Below are positions 14,285-25,045 of a stretch of 64,000 nucleotides of DNA, piece by piece. Every line of letters begins with the position of its first letter. The stretch's first letter is position 1. The stretch is from Lentinus brumalis (lineage: Eukaryota > Basidiomycota > Agaricomycetes > Polyporales > Polyporaceae): NCBI GenBank assembly GCA_001792895.1, contig MARA01000016.1, forward strand, positions 372,001-436,000, given 5' to 3'. The notes under the pieces are model-generated. The model had not been told where the DNA came from and searched no databases. It saw nothing but the letters and a program-made list of their open reading frames with translations. The translations under genes and the position numbers were made by a program.

Positions 14285-16137
14285 TCACTCGTGATGGACT
14301 GAGACGACGACGCCGGGCTGCTCACCCGCAGTCTCATGGAAGCGGCCCCAGCTGACCCACCACTCCTCTGCGGCGTCACCCGCGTCGTACGCGAAGGCCT
14401 CCGCAATCTCCTCAAACGCCGCCTTGAGCATGCCCTCGTCCCACTCGTCGAATTTCCGGCGGATGCTCTCGTCGCGCGCGTCCGCAGCGGGCCCCGCGGG
14501 AAGGCACATCAGCCGCGTGTTGCCGATATCGGCTTCGACGATGGTCTTGCACCGGCGCTGTCGGAGCTCCTGGTAGGCATGCAGCAGGGACGGGACCTGG
14601 TCCATGGAATGTAGGTGGGAGAACAGGCTCCCGAGGACGACGGCGTCTTCGACTGCCATGCTGGCCGTGTGCGATCCTCCGGGCTGTGGGGACAGGTGTA
14701 CGTGAGCGAGCCAGGCGAACGAAGGAGTTGTGCACCCACCAGTGACGGGTGGGCAGCCTCTCCCAGCAGCGCTATGCGGCCGGTGCTGTCGATCCAGTCG
14801 TGCGTGCCGTCGCCGAAGGACACCATTTCGGTTCGAACGAGCTGACCGGCGAGCTTGAGCAATCTCTGCACTCTATGGGTGAGGCTCTTGGATCAGAACG
14901 GACTACGGGTACAAGGAGCCGAGACCTACACAGGGGCGCAGCTGCCCGTTGGGAGGTTGTCCGTCGTGTGGATATCCTCCCAAGTCGCATTCGCGGCTTC
15001 AACTTCAGGGCCGTGCCACCTGTAGAAGCCGATCGAGTATTGGTGTCTGGCACGCTGCGTTTGATTAGCAAATGAACACGACGCGCAGTATAGACCCTTC
15101 AAAGCCGCGTACCAAGGGATGACCTGAGGAAGGGTCGTACATGAGTGTCAACAAGCCCGAGAGGCAGGCAATGGTACCCACCATACAGACTCCGGTGTTC
15201 GCCCATCCATACCGGCCACTGGATACTGTGAGATCCAGTCCAAGTCCAATACAAGGGACCAAGATACTCACGTCATCAGCATGATACAACGTTGAAAGCT
15301 CCGGATCGTTAAGCAGATCTGCAGCCTCGAGGGTCCCAGTGTAGACGGTCAGCCCGGCGGACTTGAGTAGATCTTTCTCTTCAACTACCACGTCGCGCAC
15401 GAGACTGCTGCTCCCGTCCGCACCGACGAGGATATCGGCGGACAGAACCTCTCCGGTAGAGAGCACGGCGCTCGGTCGCGGATCTTCTTCCGATCCCGGT
15501 CGTACTATTTTGACTTCTGCGTCCAGACGAATCACTGCGCCTGCGTCGACCGCGAGCTTGCGAAGCATGTCGACGAGGTCCTCGTGCTGTGATTAATTCG
15601 TCAGAAAATTGCTTCAACGAGGGCGCGACGGAGGACGGACATGCATGAGGAGGAACTCGCCACCAGTCTCCGCCATGACTGCCGGCTTCCACTCGAGATA
15701 ACCGACATTCTCTCCGCTTTGGACTGTATGTGGAAGAGGCAGACGTCAGCAAATATTTGATCTCGAACGGCGGCGAGCAGGTCTCGCGGCCATTCGTCGA
15801 GGCCATTGACAGGACACCTACAGCGGTGCATAGGTGTGCCCACACACCGTGTGGCAACCTTCCACAGCTCCTCCTCCCCGACCCACTGTCGTAAGATTTT
15901 GCTGCAATTGGGAGGAACACGCTGGCCACCGCTGGGGACATCCAGGCGGCGTTTTTCAAGCACTTGGACTCGGTGGCCTGCCCGGCCGAGCATGTACGCG
16001 ACAGCAAGGCCTCCGACACCTGTTATAACTGTTCGTGTCAGCGCGACACGGGACAAGCTTATCGTATGATGTCACTCCCCTCCGCCGGCTACAAGGACGT
16101 CAAGACTGAGTGCGGCTGTGCGAGCAACGATGGGCAT
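14285..16137 (-). CDS. FAD-dependent monooxygenase, salicylate-hydroxylase-like; probably damaged
   Basis: Family reaction: flavin-dependent decarboxylative or simple ring hydroxylation. Exon 1 (16137-16080) encodes LDVLVAGGG. Exon 2 (16019-15822) continues GVGGLAVAYMLGRAGHRVQV. Exon 3 (15723-15641) has LEWKPAVMAETGGEFLLM. Exon 4 (15586-15272) runs from HEDLVDMLRKLAVDAGA to the FAD/NADPH motif ILVGADGSSSLVRDV. The final exons carry GRIALLGEAAHPSL, then across an intron ASMAVEDAVVLGSLF and LLHAYQELRQRRCK. Phases agree for exons 1-4. The first intron, however, starts gggagtgac where gtgagtgac is expected (16079-16078). The segment 15.23-14.87 kb also fits the family poorly in every frame. The gene may be a young pseudogene. 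Confidence 0.7.
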
Positions 16138-16994
16138 GGCTAGGAATGTATCAAGATGTGTAGCAGAAGGGAGAGCAGGGCACGTACATCGCAAAGGAGC
16201 TCCGGTATTCACCGGATGCTCAGAATGGCCGACTGGAGGCTTGGTCTCCATATTTGCTGATAGAATTGAGCTCTCCAAAGGAGTGAGGGCGTGACTGAGT
16301 GCGCGAAGTCAGGAAGCACCGCGCAATTACGAGAATGCACGGCGACTCACACAAACTAGCGCTGCCCTTGGAAGGGGTCAAGACTCAAGCAACAGGTGGC
16401 TTTACGTGGTGCGACAGAGGGGATGTGGATGGGAGGTATGACGTTGTCAGCGCAAATATGAGCGATGCAGAAATGTCCGAGTCTGACTGCGGCGCTGGCG
16501 ACAACGGGGACGTGTGGGGGTAGCGTTCGACACACGTGAGAGTCTAGAAGTCCCCGAGTTCCAGCGCATAGTTGGCTGGATCTGTCGGAGGCTCGTAGCC
16601 TGGCACCGTCGCTGAGGGCCGCCGGGGAAGCCAGCGGAACAGGCGGCGGGCGAGCCGCCCGACAGACGCACCCCGCTTGACGTTACTTACCTAGTCTGCA
16701 CACCCAGAGTGTGCATGGAGGTAATTCGAGTGTATGCATGTTGGCGCGACAGTCGTGTTTTGTGCTGGGCGTGGCAGCAAAAGTACAAGTGCAAGTAAGT
16801 TTACGGGCTGCCTGACCTCACGGCGCTCCTGCCTAATCTGCCTTCCCAACCATGACTCCCATCCTCAGCGCTTCTCCGCCCGCCACCTGGCCGATGGCGC
16901 ATAAGTACATGGGGGGTGTCCCTACACGCTATATCGCCTATTTGTGAAACTAATGACAATCGCAGCAGATATCTGGTCACTGGCCGCCTGGCGT
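16138..16994. other. Intergenic
   Basis: Upstream of the salicylate-hydroxylase-like gene. No gene is recognised. A G/C-rich inverted repeat (ggcgg...ccgcc) sits near 16645-16665. The monooxygenase relic begins at about 16995. Confidence 0.4.
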
Positions 16995-17577
16995 ACGTCG
17001 GCGTGAGCCACGGCTCGCAAGGACCGTGGACAAGCAGCACCAGTCGTGCGCGGTGAAGGCTCGTCGTGGGCGAGCGCATGATCCCGCGCGTCTTCGTGCA
17101 GGCCGCGGACATCCGCGCGGTGAACATCCACGACGTGATGCCCTCGGACACGCGCTTCAAGGTGCTCGTGTTCGTCGGGAACGTCGCGGACAAGGCGACG
17201 ATGGCGCGCGCGCGTGCGCTCGCGGATAAGCTGGACGCTCCCAAGAGCTTCCTGCACCGGTACGGGCAGGGCGACTATCACAAGGTCTTCGATATCCCTG
17301 TACATCTGCGCGGGGAGTAAGGACGAGGTCGACTTCATCGGTAAGTATTTCATTTCTCGTCTGGTAGACATCAGGCTGACTTGCTTGGCCCGCAGATGTG
17401 CTGGAGATGCTCAGGCTGCACCTGGTCCTGTTGCGATCCTTTGACAAACTCGGGCGCTGATCGATGTGTTGTCTGCCAGGGTCCGCCTCGACGACACCGA
17501 CATGCACGCTCGCGAGGGCGGAGGAGGCTTCCCGGCCTATGGCATCGGTCCCAAGGCTGGCGCGATCGTCGTGGTTC
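16995..17577 (+). pseudogene. C-terminal fragment of phenol 2-monooxygenase-like gene, inverted copy
   Basis: Nearly base-for-base match, on the opposite strand, to the last third of the gene at 5007-7723. It starts around the codons for VVGERMIP (CASK region upstream partly scrambled) and runs through NIHDVMPSDTRFKVLVFVGN. It even retains the intron after the codons for DEVDFI. The active gene has gatatcctgtgc, whereas this copy has gatatccctgtac near 17290. That extra C shifts the frame into a stop just after the codons for HLRGE. Similarity to the last exon resumes at DDTDMHAREGGGGF and ends abruptly after the codons for AIVVV at about 17577. Because introns are retained it is a DNA-level duplicate, not a retrocopy. 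Confidence 0.85.
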
Positions 17578-17848
17578 ACAAGACTCACGCAGTGCGCGCA
17601 ATTGCGGGTCGACCACGGGGTGGCTGGCGGCTGAGAGTGATTGTATTATACAAAATAAGGAGGGAAGTGAGAGACGGTGAGGCATATAGTACATCGATCC
17701 TAGTCGGGCTTGCCGCAGCACACTTCACGTGCTATAGGTTGATCACAGATCGAGAGAGCCGGTTTGACAGGAAGGAACCTTGAGGCGCGGGACGGAGACA
17801 CATTGATCAGGGTGGTCCCCTCTGGACGACCCAACGCAGGATATGCAT

Positions 17849-19588
17849 TCAGACCTGAAGTTCGATCTTATACAGGAGCTTGATTAACGGACCTGGCAAG
17901 CAAGAAGTTGCAGTATGACTTACGGCGTCCATTGCGGCAACCAGATCTTTGTAGTGAGTGTCCGCTTTTATTAGGTCCTCAGCGAGGGGCTGACACTCCT
18001 TACACCAGATGTGCTCGGAGGAACCTCCTTGCCCGGTCGCTTTCACGAGGAGCTCCTGCAACGGAGGGAACGGCACTCGCGGTCCTCTAGTCGGGGTATC
18101 TTCCAACATCTGACGGATGTAGCGGCGTATCCATGTCTTCTCGGCCTGAGGGGCTTCTTGAGCCGCGACCGCCGACTGACTCGGCGTTCCGAAGGGCGAG
18201 GTGAGCATAGCGGTGGTGGACGGGAAGGGAGTAACCCGAGGGTTCGGCTGTCGAGTTCCGAAGCTGAAGGTCGGAGCAGGAGCGGGTTGGGGAGTAAGCG
18301 GGTCAGGAGGGATACTGAGGTCGTTCAGCGTCTTCTGTAGTCGCTCCGTTGCAAGACGTTCACATGAGCGGTAGTACGTCCACAGACGATGGTACGCCAG
18401 AGCGGGGATGCTCTCCATCTCCGCTACATATTCGCGCTCGAGGCAAGTATGGAGAACCTGACGGGCGGCCTCCTTCGCATAGCTAGAGCCTCCTGCCTGG
18501 ATAGCGACGCAGTAGGCATGGAGGGGAGCGACTTTGACGAGTTCTCGCCAGCGGTGGAGGAGGAGGAAGTATATGTTACGATCTGCGAGGTCGTGTCGAT
18601 CCATCGCTATAAGACTGCGCACAAGCTGCAGTAATTCGACCGCCGGCGTGCTGTTGCCTACGTGGTGGTAGCAAATCCTGAGCAGGGCGGCAAGCACAGA
18701 GGCTTCCTCGTCGAATAGGATGACTGGAGCTGGGGACGGATCATCACCCTCAGCGGGTACGCCTACGCTTCCCACACGTTTTGAGAGTGATGAAGAAGCG
18801 GCAGCAAGAACGGCGTGATGCGCGGAGAATTGGACACCATCCGAAGAACGGCATACAATATCTGGGTTGGGGATATTGCATTGGAAGGCTTGGGAAGAAT
18901 CTACGTCCGCTTGCGTAGTTTCGGGAGGCTGGGATTGCCGCATGGTCGTGTCCTGCGGAGTGAAGAATTTGTAGTCTGCGGAGACTTGTGCTTTCCGGCG
19001 ATGGAACTCGGATAGACGATAATAATCTCCTGCGCTGATGCCCTCCATGTCCCCGAGCTCGTCAAACGGAAGTAGGGGATGGACGCTCCAAGCCGAACGC
19101 GCGACGAGGGCGTTTGCTGCCGTGCGAGCCAATCCTTCCAAGTGCAGGCGACATGCCGCTGCCCATACTTGCATCGGAGATGTTAGTGCCACTCCCTTGA
19201 GACCATCAGTGAGAACCGTGATGGCAAGCTCCATCTCGAACTTCATAGCCACGCGGAGCGCAACCTCCATCTCCTGGACCGTACGCTGCGCAGGTTTATT
19301 GACCGGGTAGCAGATGCGCAGGAGCGTCTCGATAGTGTTGCTGTCCTCGCTGAGTTCGATGATCGGACGACCCTCTTTCAGCTCCTGCTGATCCGCTGGA
19401 GGCTGGGGAACCTCAAACATCCCTTCGAAGAAAGGTGAGGCAGCGATGAGGATCTGACTGTAGACGTGGAAGTCAACATGGTCGGATGTGCGGAGGATGA
19501 TGTCTGCCGAAGGCTTGTTGAAAGGAGAAGACGCAGCACGGGGCTCGGGAGTATTCCGACGTACAGGAGTCGAGTTATTGTCGGCCAT
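17849..19588 (-). CDS. BTB/POZ domain protein with two BTB folds
   Basis: Putative adaptor or scaffold; fungal BTB proteins often bind cullin-3 or act by homodimerisation, but the partner here is unknown. The first in-frame ATG is at 19588 (the codons before it use TTG). The first BTB spans roughly residues 25-150: ADIILRTSDHVDFHVYSQIL, ASPFFEGMF, then IETLLRICYPV. A second, more divergent BTB spans about residues 240-345: PDIVCRSSDGVQFSAHHAVL, then LAALLRICYHH. The C-terminal third holds a Pro/Thr-rich linker and a WIRRYIRQMLEDTP segment. It reads open to the stop at 17849 (579 aa). A canonical 69-nt intron (17923-17855) would instead remove 23 codons and end the protein MDAV. Confidence 0.85.
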   Translation of the reverse strand: MADNNSTPVRRNTPEPRAASSPFNKPSADIILRTSDHVDFHVYSQILIAASPFFEGMFEVPQPPADQQELKEGRPIIELSEDSNTIETLLRICYPVNKPAQRTVQEMEVALRVAMKFEMELAITVLTDGLKGVALTSPMQVWAAACRLHLEGLARTAANALVARSAWSVHPLLPFDELGDMEGISAGDYYRLSEFHRRKAQVSADYKFFTPQDTTMRQSQPPETTQADVDSSQAFQCNIPNPDIVCRSSDGVQFSAHHAVLAAASSSLSKRVGSVGVPAEGDDPSPAPVILFDEEASVLAALLRICYHHVGNSTPAVELLQLVRSLIAMDRHDLADRNIYFLLLHRWRELVKVAPLHAYCVAIQAGGSSYAKEAARQVLHTCLEREYVAEMESIPALAYHRLWTYYRSCERLATERLQKTLNDLSIPPDPLTPQPAPAPTFSFGTRQPNPRVTPFPSTTAMLTSPFGTPSQSAVAAQEAPQAEKTWIRRYIRQMLEDTPTRGPRVPFPPLQELLVKATGQGGSSEHIWCKECQPLAEDLIKADTHYKDLVAAMDAVSHTATSCLPGPLIKLLYKIELQV

Positions 19589-20849
19589 CCGAGACAACAA
19601 TGAAAGGAGTCAAGAACTAGTTTCGCAATGATGGAGTAGTGGTCAGTAGGTGGCTGGACTTCCGAGTTCGCCGTACAGCCAGAGAAGATTGGCTTTAGCT
19701 GCTCAGAAGAAATGAGCACTACTTAATCAGTCAAGCTCATTATCATAGCGTGATACCGATGAAAGGCACGTCACTCACTCAGCTAGGTCACGGTGTCGCA
19801 GGTGCGAGGCCAGGTTGAGGAACAGGAGCAAGGGAAGCAGCAGGCGAGGCAGAGGAGTGTCAATTAGGACGCTCACGTCGCTAGCGCGACGCACGAACGC
19901 ATACAGGGTCCGAATCATCCAAATGAGATCAGAGGACAAGTGGATACGCGCCTGTATGATAGATGTAGCTGGGCGACTGACAGACCGCAGCCAACACGCT
20001 TACGACTAAGTACTTACATACAGAGAGTGGCAGCCAGATTTATACAAGAGCATGGTGAGCCCGTCAGACCCCCTGCTATGCAGCGTACGGTATATACGCC
20101 AGCGTGGGTCCAGTCCTGGCCAAGTAACCGCAGCTCAACCTGCTTCGGAGCTCGCGTTTTCCGAGCTCCGAGAATGGGAGCTTTTGCCGCCCGGACGCGG
20201 TACCGTGACTACTAGGAACGACGCGATCGTCGTAGTCGCGTCTAGCGGCTCCACTGGAGCGCGAGGTGGGATACGTCCCAGAGCACTGGTTGATCAAGCG
20301 CAGGGTGTGGCGGGTGGGTTGCGCTTGACGGGCGTGAGTCCGGAGAGTGGAAGATGCTAGCCGGCGCTAACACGCCCATGCCGGCCTCACGCTTAGTCAG
20401 CATACGTTCGCTCAGAATTGCCAGCGCCAGGCGGTTAATGACACGCTTCTGTCCTTCCTCGTTCCCACTACAAGTATCTTCCACGGGCGCAGTATCCCAC
20501 CGGTATCTTGACGAACTTGAGTGAGCGTCCAATGCTCAGTACTCAGTAACCGGTGCGGGTGACCGGTGACCCCGCCAGCATGTTCACAGTGACCTACTTA
20601 CACTCCATCTCCGCGCGGTGATACATGAACGTCAAGCACCATCGGAAGACTTCAACATGGTGATGTTCTCAAGAGACGTTGTGGTCTAAAACGCGTGGTG
20701 AGTCTAAGGCCGCTTGGGCATGAGAGAACGAGCCGAATTTCTGACGCTCATGCGGTTTCCGCAAGGCTCGCAGCCCTTGATCGGTGACCTGCAGACGGCA
20801 AGATAGCCTCCGAGTCGGCGGTTGAGTTTTGCTCCTCCTCACCCCCACC
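19589..20849. other. Divergent intergenic region, BTB gene and MFS gene
   Basis: Shared upstream region of two divergently transcribed genes, about 1.26 kb. A pyrimidine-rich run directly precedes the MFS start (ctcctcctcacccccacc). No other gene or repeat is recognised. Confidence 0.4.
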
Positions 20850-23078
20850 ATGTCTTCAGCTGAGAAGGTTGAACAAGGTCCTAGGGAGGCTCTTGTGTCC
20901 ATTGAAGACGTTGATTCCTCTCCCGCCACTCGCTATCCCTTGTCTCCTGAAGCACTCGTACCGCGGAAAGGCGGTCGGTTCTGGGCGGTCATCGTTGCCG
21001 TCCTCCTATCCACGTTCTTCGCTGTTCTTGAAGCGGTACGTCATACTGGCGCTCTGACCATGGCCGCGTTCTCAGTCGTCGGTAACAGTACTGTGTGTCG
21101 ACCGCCCTACCAGTCATCGTATCCGACCTCCATTCCGACCAGTTTGTCTGGGTCGCCAGCGCATATGCCATCGCCAGCACTGCTCTCCTGCCTCTGAGCG
21201 GCGGGCTCGCAGATGTACGTGGTGTTCAACTTATCCGTCGACTGCAGCTGAGTCGTCCGACATAGATGTTCGGCCGCAAGCCCGTTATACTTGGCTCGGT
21301 ACTCATGTTCGCTCTCGGCGGGGCATTAGCTGGTGCTGCTCAGAGCATGAATATGCTTATAGCTGCTCGCGGTACGTCCATCGTTGCTTGAGCGAGCTTG
21401 CGGTACTGAATCACCATGATTCAGTCCTGCAAGGTGTCGGAGCCGGCGGAATGACGACTTTGTCTCAGATCACTATCTCAGACCTCGTCACTCTCCAAGA
21501 ACGCGGGACGTTCAATGGTCTGATAGGCCTGTGAGTAGCGAAAGTGGCTTTTGTCGAGGACATCCTTAGCTGAAGGACCACTACAGGACATGGTCGTTGA
21601 GCGGATGCCTTGGACCGCTCGTCGGTGGATCGCTGGCTCGTCACACGCAGTGGCGGTGGATGTTTTGTCAGTCTCTAGTCTGCTTTGTTATCAGCCCATA
21701 CTCACTATCTTCGCCAGACTTGAACATCCCTGCATGCGGTCTCGTCGCCGTACTTTTCCTACTGTTCTTTAGTCCGAATAAGCCGCCTTCTCTTACTCGC
21801 AAAGAGATGGTCGCACGGCTTGATATCATGTGCGTACTGCGCACGTCCCGGGATGGTCAGCTGAAGCTCAACACGACTCCTGCAGAGGGAACACACTCCT
21901 CGTCGGGTCAACCTGTTCCGTCGTCATCGGCCTGACGTGGGCAGGTATCGATTTCCCATGGGTGTCAGCGCAAGTCCTCGCGCCTCTGTGCATTGGGGTA
22001 GCCGGTCTCATAGCGTTCCTCGTCTATGAGTGGTGCTTCTGCCAGTATCCCATCGTAAGTACCTTCAATGCTGATGTCGGTCGTTGCTCAGTCATCCTCC
22101 ACCTACGCCCACAGGTTCCGCTATCCGTGTTGTCGAACCGCACCAGCCTGAGCGGGTGAGCATCTCTAAATCCGCCCCTGAGGAGCTGAGGCTGAGCGCT
22201 GATCGCCTGCACTGTCAGTTACATCCAGATAGCTTTGAGCGCATTCGTGAACATCGTCCTGCTATGTGGGCCCTATCCTTCGTCGGCTGACAATAACTAC
22301 GCTGACTCGCCACAGATTATCTCCCCGTCTTCTACCAGGCATGCAAGGACGCCTCTCCGATTGCCTCCGGCGTCGATCTCTTCGGGCTGGTATTCTCCAC
22401 CGGGCCCTTCTCGATCATCGCGGGAGCAAGTATCGCGAAGTCCAAGCGCTACCGCCCGCCACTCTGGATTGCATGGTGTATCATGCTCGTCGGGATTGGC
22501 CTCATCAGCTCTATCACCGAATCCACCAGTCGGATCGCCACCATTTGCTACCAGATACCAGCTGGCGCTGGAATCGGCATGGTGTTCGCGGCCTCGTACT
22601 TCCCGGTGCTCGCCCCACTGCCGACCAAGATGAACGCGGCGGCCCTCTCGTTCTTCGTATTCATTCGGACCTTTGCTCAGGCATGTACCTCTGCTCGTAG
22701 TTTGTTTCTTGGTCTCAGCTGACGTTATCCTGCTTGCTGGGTCGACTCTAGATCTGGGGAGTGACGATCGGGGGCGCAATTCTCCAGAACGAGTTGCAGA
22801 CGCGATTGCCACAGGCCATCCAGGACTCGCTGCCCGGCATCAACAACATCGCGTACGCCATCGTCCCGCTCATACCCTCGCTGGAAGAACCGGACAAGGA
22901 CATCGTTCGCAAAGCGTTTGCGCAGTCCTTGGTGACGTTGTGGCGGATGGTGATAGTCGTGGGCGGCGTCGGGCTTCTCGCGAGCCTTCCCATGAAAGGT
23001 TTGCCGCTGCATACGCAGACCGATGAGCGGTACGCGCTGCAAGAGAAGCCTGAGGATAATGGGCTTGAGGAGAATTAG
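20850..23078 (+). CDS. MFS multidrug/metabolite exporter, DHA2-like (about 14 TM helices)
   Basis: Proton-coupled plasma-membrane exporter by family. Eleven exons give one continuous 554-aa frame: 20850-21035, 21089-21214, 21266-21371, 21425-21530, 21587-21666, 21718-21829, 21886-22054, 22115-22155, 22219-22265, 22316-22680 and 22752-23078. Motifs: first helix RFWAVIVAVLLSTFFAVLEA, then WVASAYAIASTALLPLSG. The loop motif LADMFGRKPVILGSV follows, then LQGVGAGGMTTLSQI and LTWSLSGCLGPLVGG. The last exons carry YLPVFYQACKDASPIASG and FVFIRTFAQ|IWGVTIGGAI. The last intron is best read as GC-AG (22681-22751), giving the usual FAQ-x-WGVTIG. A GT alternative four bases on also keeps frame but loses the Trp-Gly. 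It may export a product of the neighbouring oxidoreductases. Confidence 0.9.
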
Positions 23079-23249
23079 TGATAGCGAGTTTTGTGCCCGG
23101 ACTCGTAGCAGGCGTTATAGAACGTTGGCAGTCACCGAGCCCATACTTAGGAGACCCTCGCCAGCCGCCTTGAGGAGGCCATCCTTCCGCCGTGCTCAAT
23201 GCAGTTGGACCCTCAAATGAGCCCCTTGGAACTTCAAAGCGTGTACCAG

Positions 23250-24145
23250 TCAATTGAGAAGTCCTATCAAGTCATCTCTCGGACGGAAGAACTGCAAGTT
23301 CTCCTCGGAGGCATTTTCGACCTGGCAGGAAGAGGCGTCGTCGTCAGATAGTGCGCACTAGCAACAAACAACTGTGACGCACCATGTCTAGCAGAAGCCC
23401 GAGGGTGGTGTCGATGTCTTGAGCGGTGAGCAAAATGTACCACGGACGACCCATTCCACCCATTATTCTCACCAACGGCCTGCCTTCTCCCGGTAGGCCC
23501 ACAGCGTCGTACGTGAGGAACACAGCGTCGTACGTGAGGAAGCGCCACTTAAAGTCGAAGTAGATTGCTGCTTTGCTATACCTGCGGCTGTGATAGAGAT
23601 TAGTGAGTAACGGACATGACGTCGCGGACAGTTCGGATCGTCGGCGCACCCGGTCATCTTGCACCAATAAGCCATCTGCTTGACGGCGTACGGGAGCGCA
23701 GCTTCAAAGCCTGGCATGGTTTTCGCCTCGAATATCATCAGGAAAAATGTATATCTCAGGAGCCTCCTGCGAAGGTCGGGAGGCTCGAGAGGCTCCTGCA
23801 TAGCCACAGAGAGCTCGGTAGCGCTCGCGAGACGGGCTCGCTGACATACAGGGCCATCATACTGTCACTCAGTCTCACTACCACCACCAATGTTAGGAAA
23901 TAATGGAGGAATGCGCTGTTCGGCCTGAGTTGCTCGTTTGAGCCCTTGCTGTGAGGGAACACCCCGTAGACGACAGTTGCAAAGTCCTCTTGGGCCTGCC
24001 CTACACTGTCACGTGCTGCTGGACTCGCTGAGCTGGCAGTTTTCGTCTCTGCTCTGTGCTCCTCTGTCCTCTGTCTCGTCTTCCTTCTTCTCAGTCTTCC
24101 TCGTCCACCCCAGCTTAAACTTTCCATGGGACAAGAAAAGGCCAT
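23250..24145 (-). CDS. Unrecognised four-exon gene
   Basis: I do not recognise the product. Exons that keep phase are about 24145-23917 (start at ATG 24145 or 24127), then 23861-23650, 23581-23383 and 23250-23321. Introns are gt...ag of about 60 nt. Readable blocks: QEDFATVVYG | YDGPVCQRARLASATEL, then RYTFFLMIFEAKTMPGF. Next are YAVKQMAYWCKMTG | YSKAAIYFDFKW, then PLVRIMGGMGRPWYILL. The third exon ends DTTLGLLLDM | VENASEENLQFF. No signal peptide or obvious membrane helix. The third exon contains a perfect 21-bp tandem duplication that repeats FLTYDAV without breaking the frame. The first exon is Arg/Lys-rich and its start is uncertain. Confidence 0.55.
23500..23541. repeat. Perfect two-copy 21-bp tandem duplication
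   Basis: The 21-bp unit cacagcgtcgtacgtgagga + a occurs twice with no mismatch, inside an exon of the unrecognised minus-strand gene. It adds seven residues in frame. Confidence 0.85.
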
Positions 24146-24444
24146 ATCCGCGGTATCAAGAACTTCTAGCAAGATTACCTCAGTCGTTGCCAGCCAGTGC
24201 AGCCCTGCCTCTTGCTGCCTCTCTCATTGCGCCCGGCCTACCCGTCACCCGTCTCGCTGGCCTGCGGTCCCTCTGGAGCGTAGTTCAAGACTCGATTGTG
24301 ATTTTCTGCCTGCCAGTTCACCCGAGGTTGCCTCGCCAGGTTTCCGCTCCAAATTTGCCCGCCTGGGTTTCACATCCAGTACTTCACTCGCCTGCTCAAG
24401 CAGATCGAACGCTCGGTCTCCTCGATCCTCCAGTCTCTCCATCG

Positions 24445-25045
24445 CCCGTCTGCCCGTCTGCCCGTCTTCCCGTCTTCCCGTCTTCCCGTCTTCCCGTCTT
24501 CCCGTCTTCCCGTCTGCCCGTCTGCCCGTCTGCCCCGTCTGCCCACTTGCCCCGCCTGCCCCGCCTCCCTTGTCTCGTCGTCTGTGTGTCTCCCTCACCC
24601 AGTCGTCGCTCGTCTGTCTCTCGCCTGCCCGTCTGCCCGCCTGCCCCGTCTGCCCGCTTGCCCTGCTTGCCCGTCTGCCCGCCTGCCCTGCTTGCCCGTC
24701 TGCCCACCTGCCCCGCTTGCCCATCTGCCCGCCTGCCCCGCTTGCCCATCTGCCCGCCTGCCCCGCTTGCCCGTCTGCCCGCCTGCCCCGCTTGCCCATC
24801 TGCCCGCCTGCCCCGCTTGCCCGTCTGCCCCCTGCCCCGCTTGCCCATCTGCCCGCCTGCCCCGCCCGCCTGCCCTGCCTCGCTTGTCTCATCGTCTGTG
24901 TGTCTCCCTCACCCGGTCGTCGCTCGTCTATCTCTCGCCTGCTCGCCTGCCTGCCTGCCTGCCCCGCCCACCTGCCCGCCGTCTCCGCCTCACTTGTCTC
25001 GTCGTTCGTGTGTCTCCCCTCACCCGGTCGTCGCTCGTCTGTCTC
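24445..25045. repeat. C-rich minisatellite with 8-bp and 25-bp units and a repeated spacer
   Basis: The first block (about 24445-24535) is roughly eleven copies of an 8-bp unit, cccgtctt or cccgtctg. The second block (about 24690-24865) is tandem copies of a 25-bp unit built from gcccgcctg + ccccgcttg + cccatct. A spacer beginning cttgtctcgtcgtctgtg is present three times, near 24569, 24876 and 24994. Long frames stay open on both strands simply because the repeat lacks stops; they are not genes. The complementary strand has G-tracts spaced by five bases. Confidence 0.9.

Noticed and set aside
19588..19600. Upstream start for the BTB protein
   Set aside because: The frame extends four codons upstream, but the first codon is TTG; the first ATG is at 19588.
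24445..25045. CRISPR-like repeat array
   Set aside because: Units are directly abutting without unique spacers, and the genome is eukaryotic.
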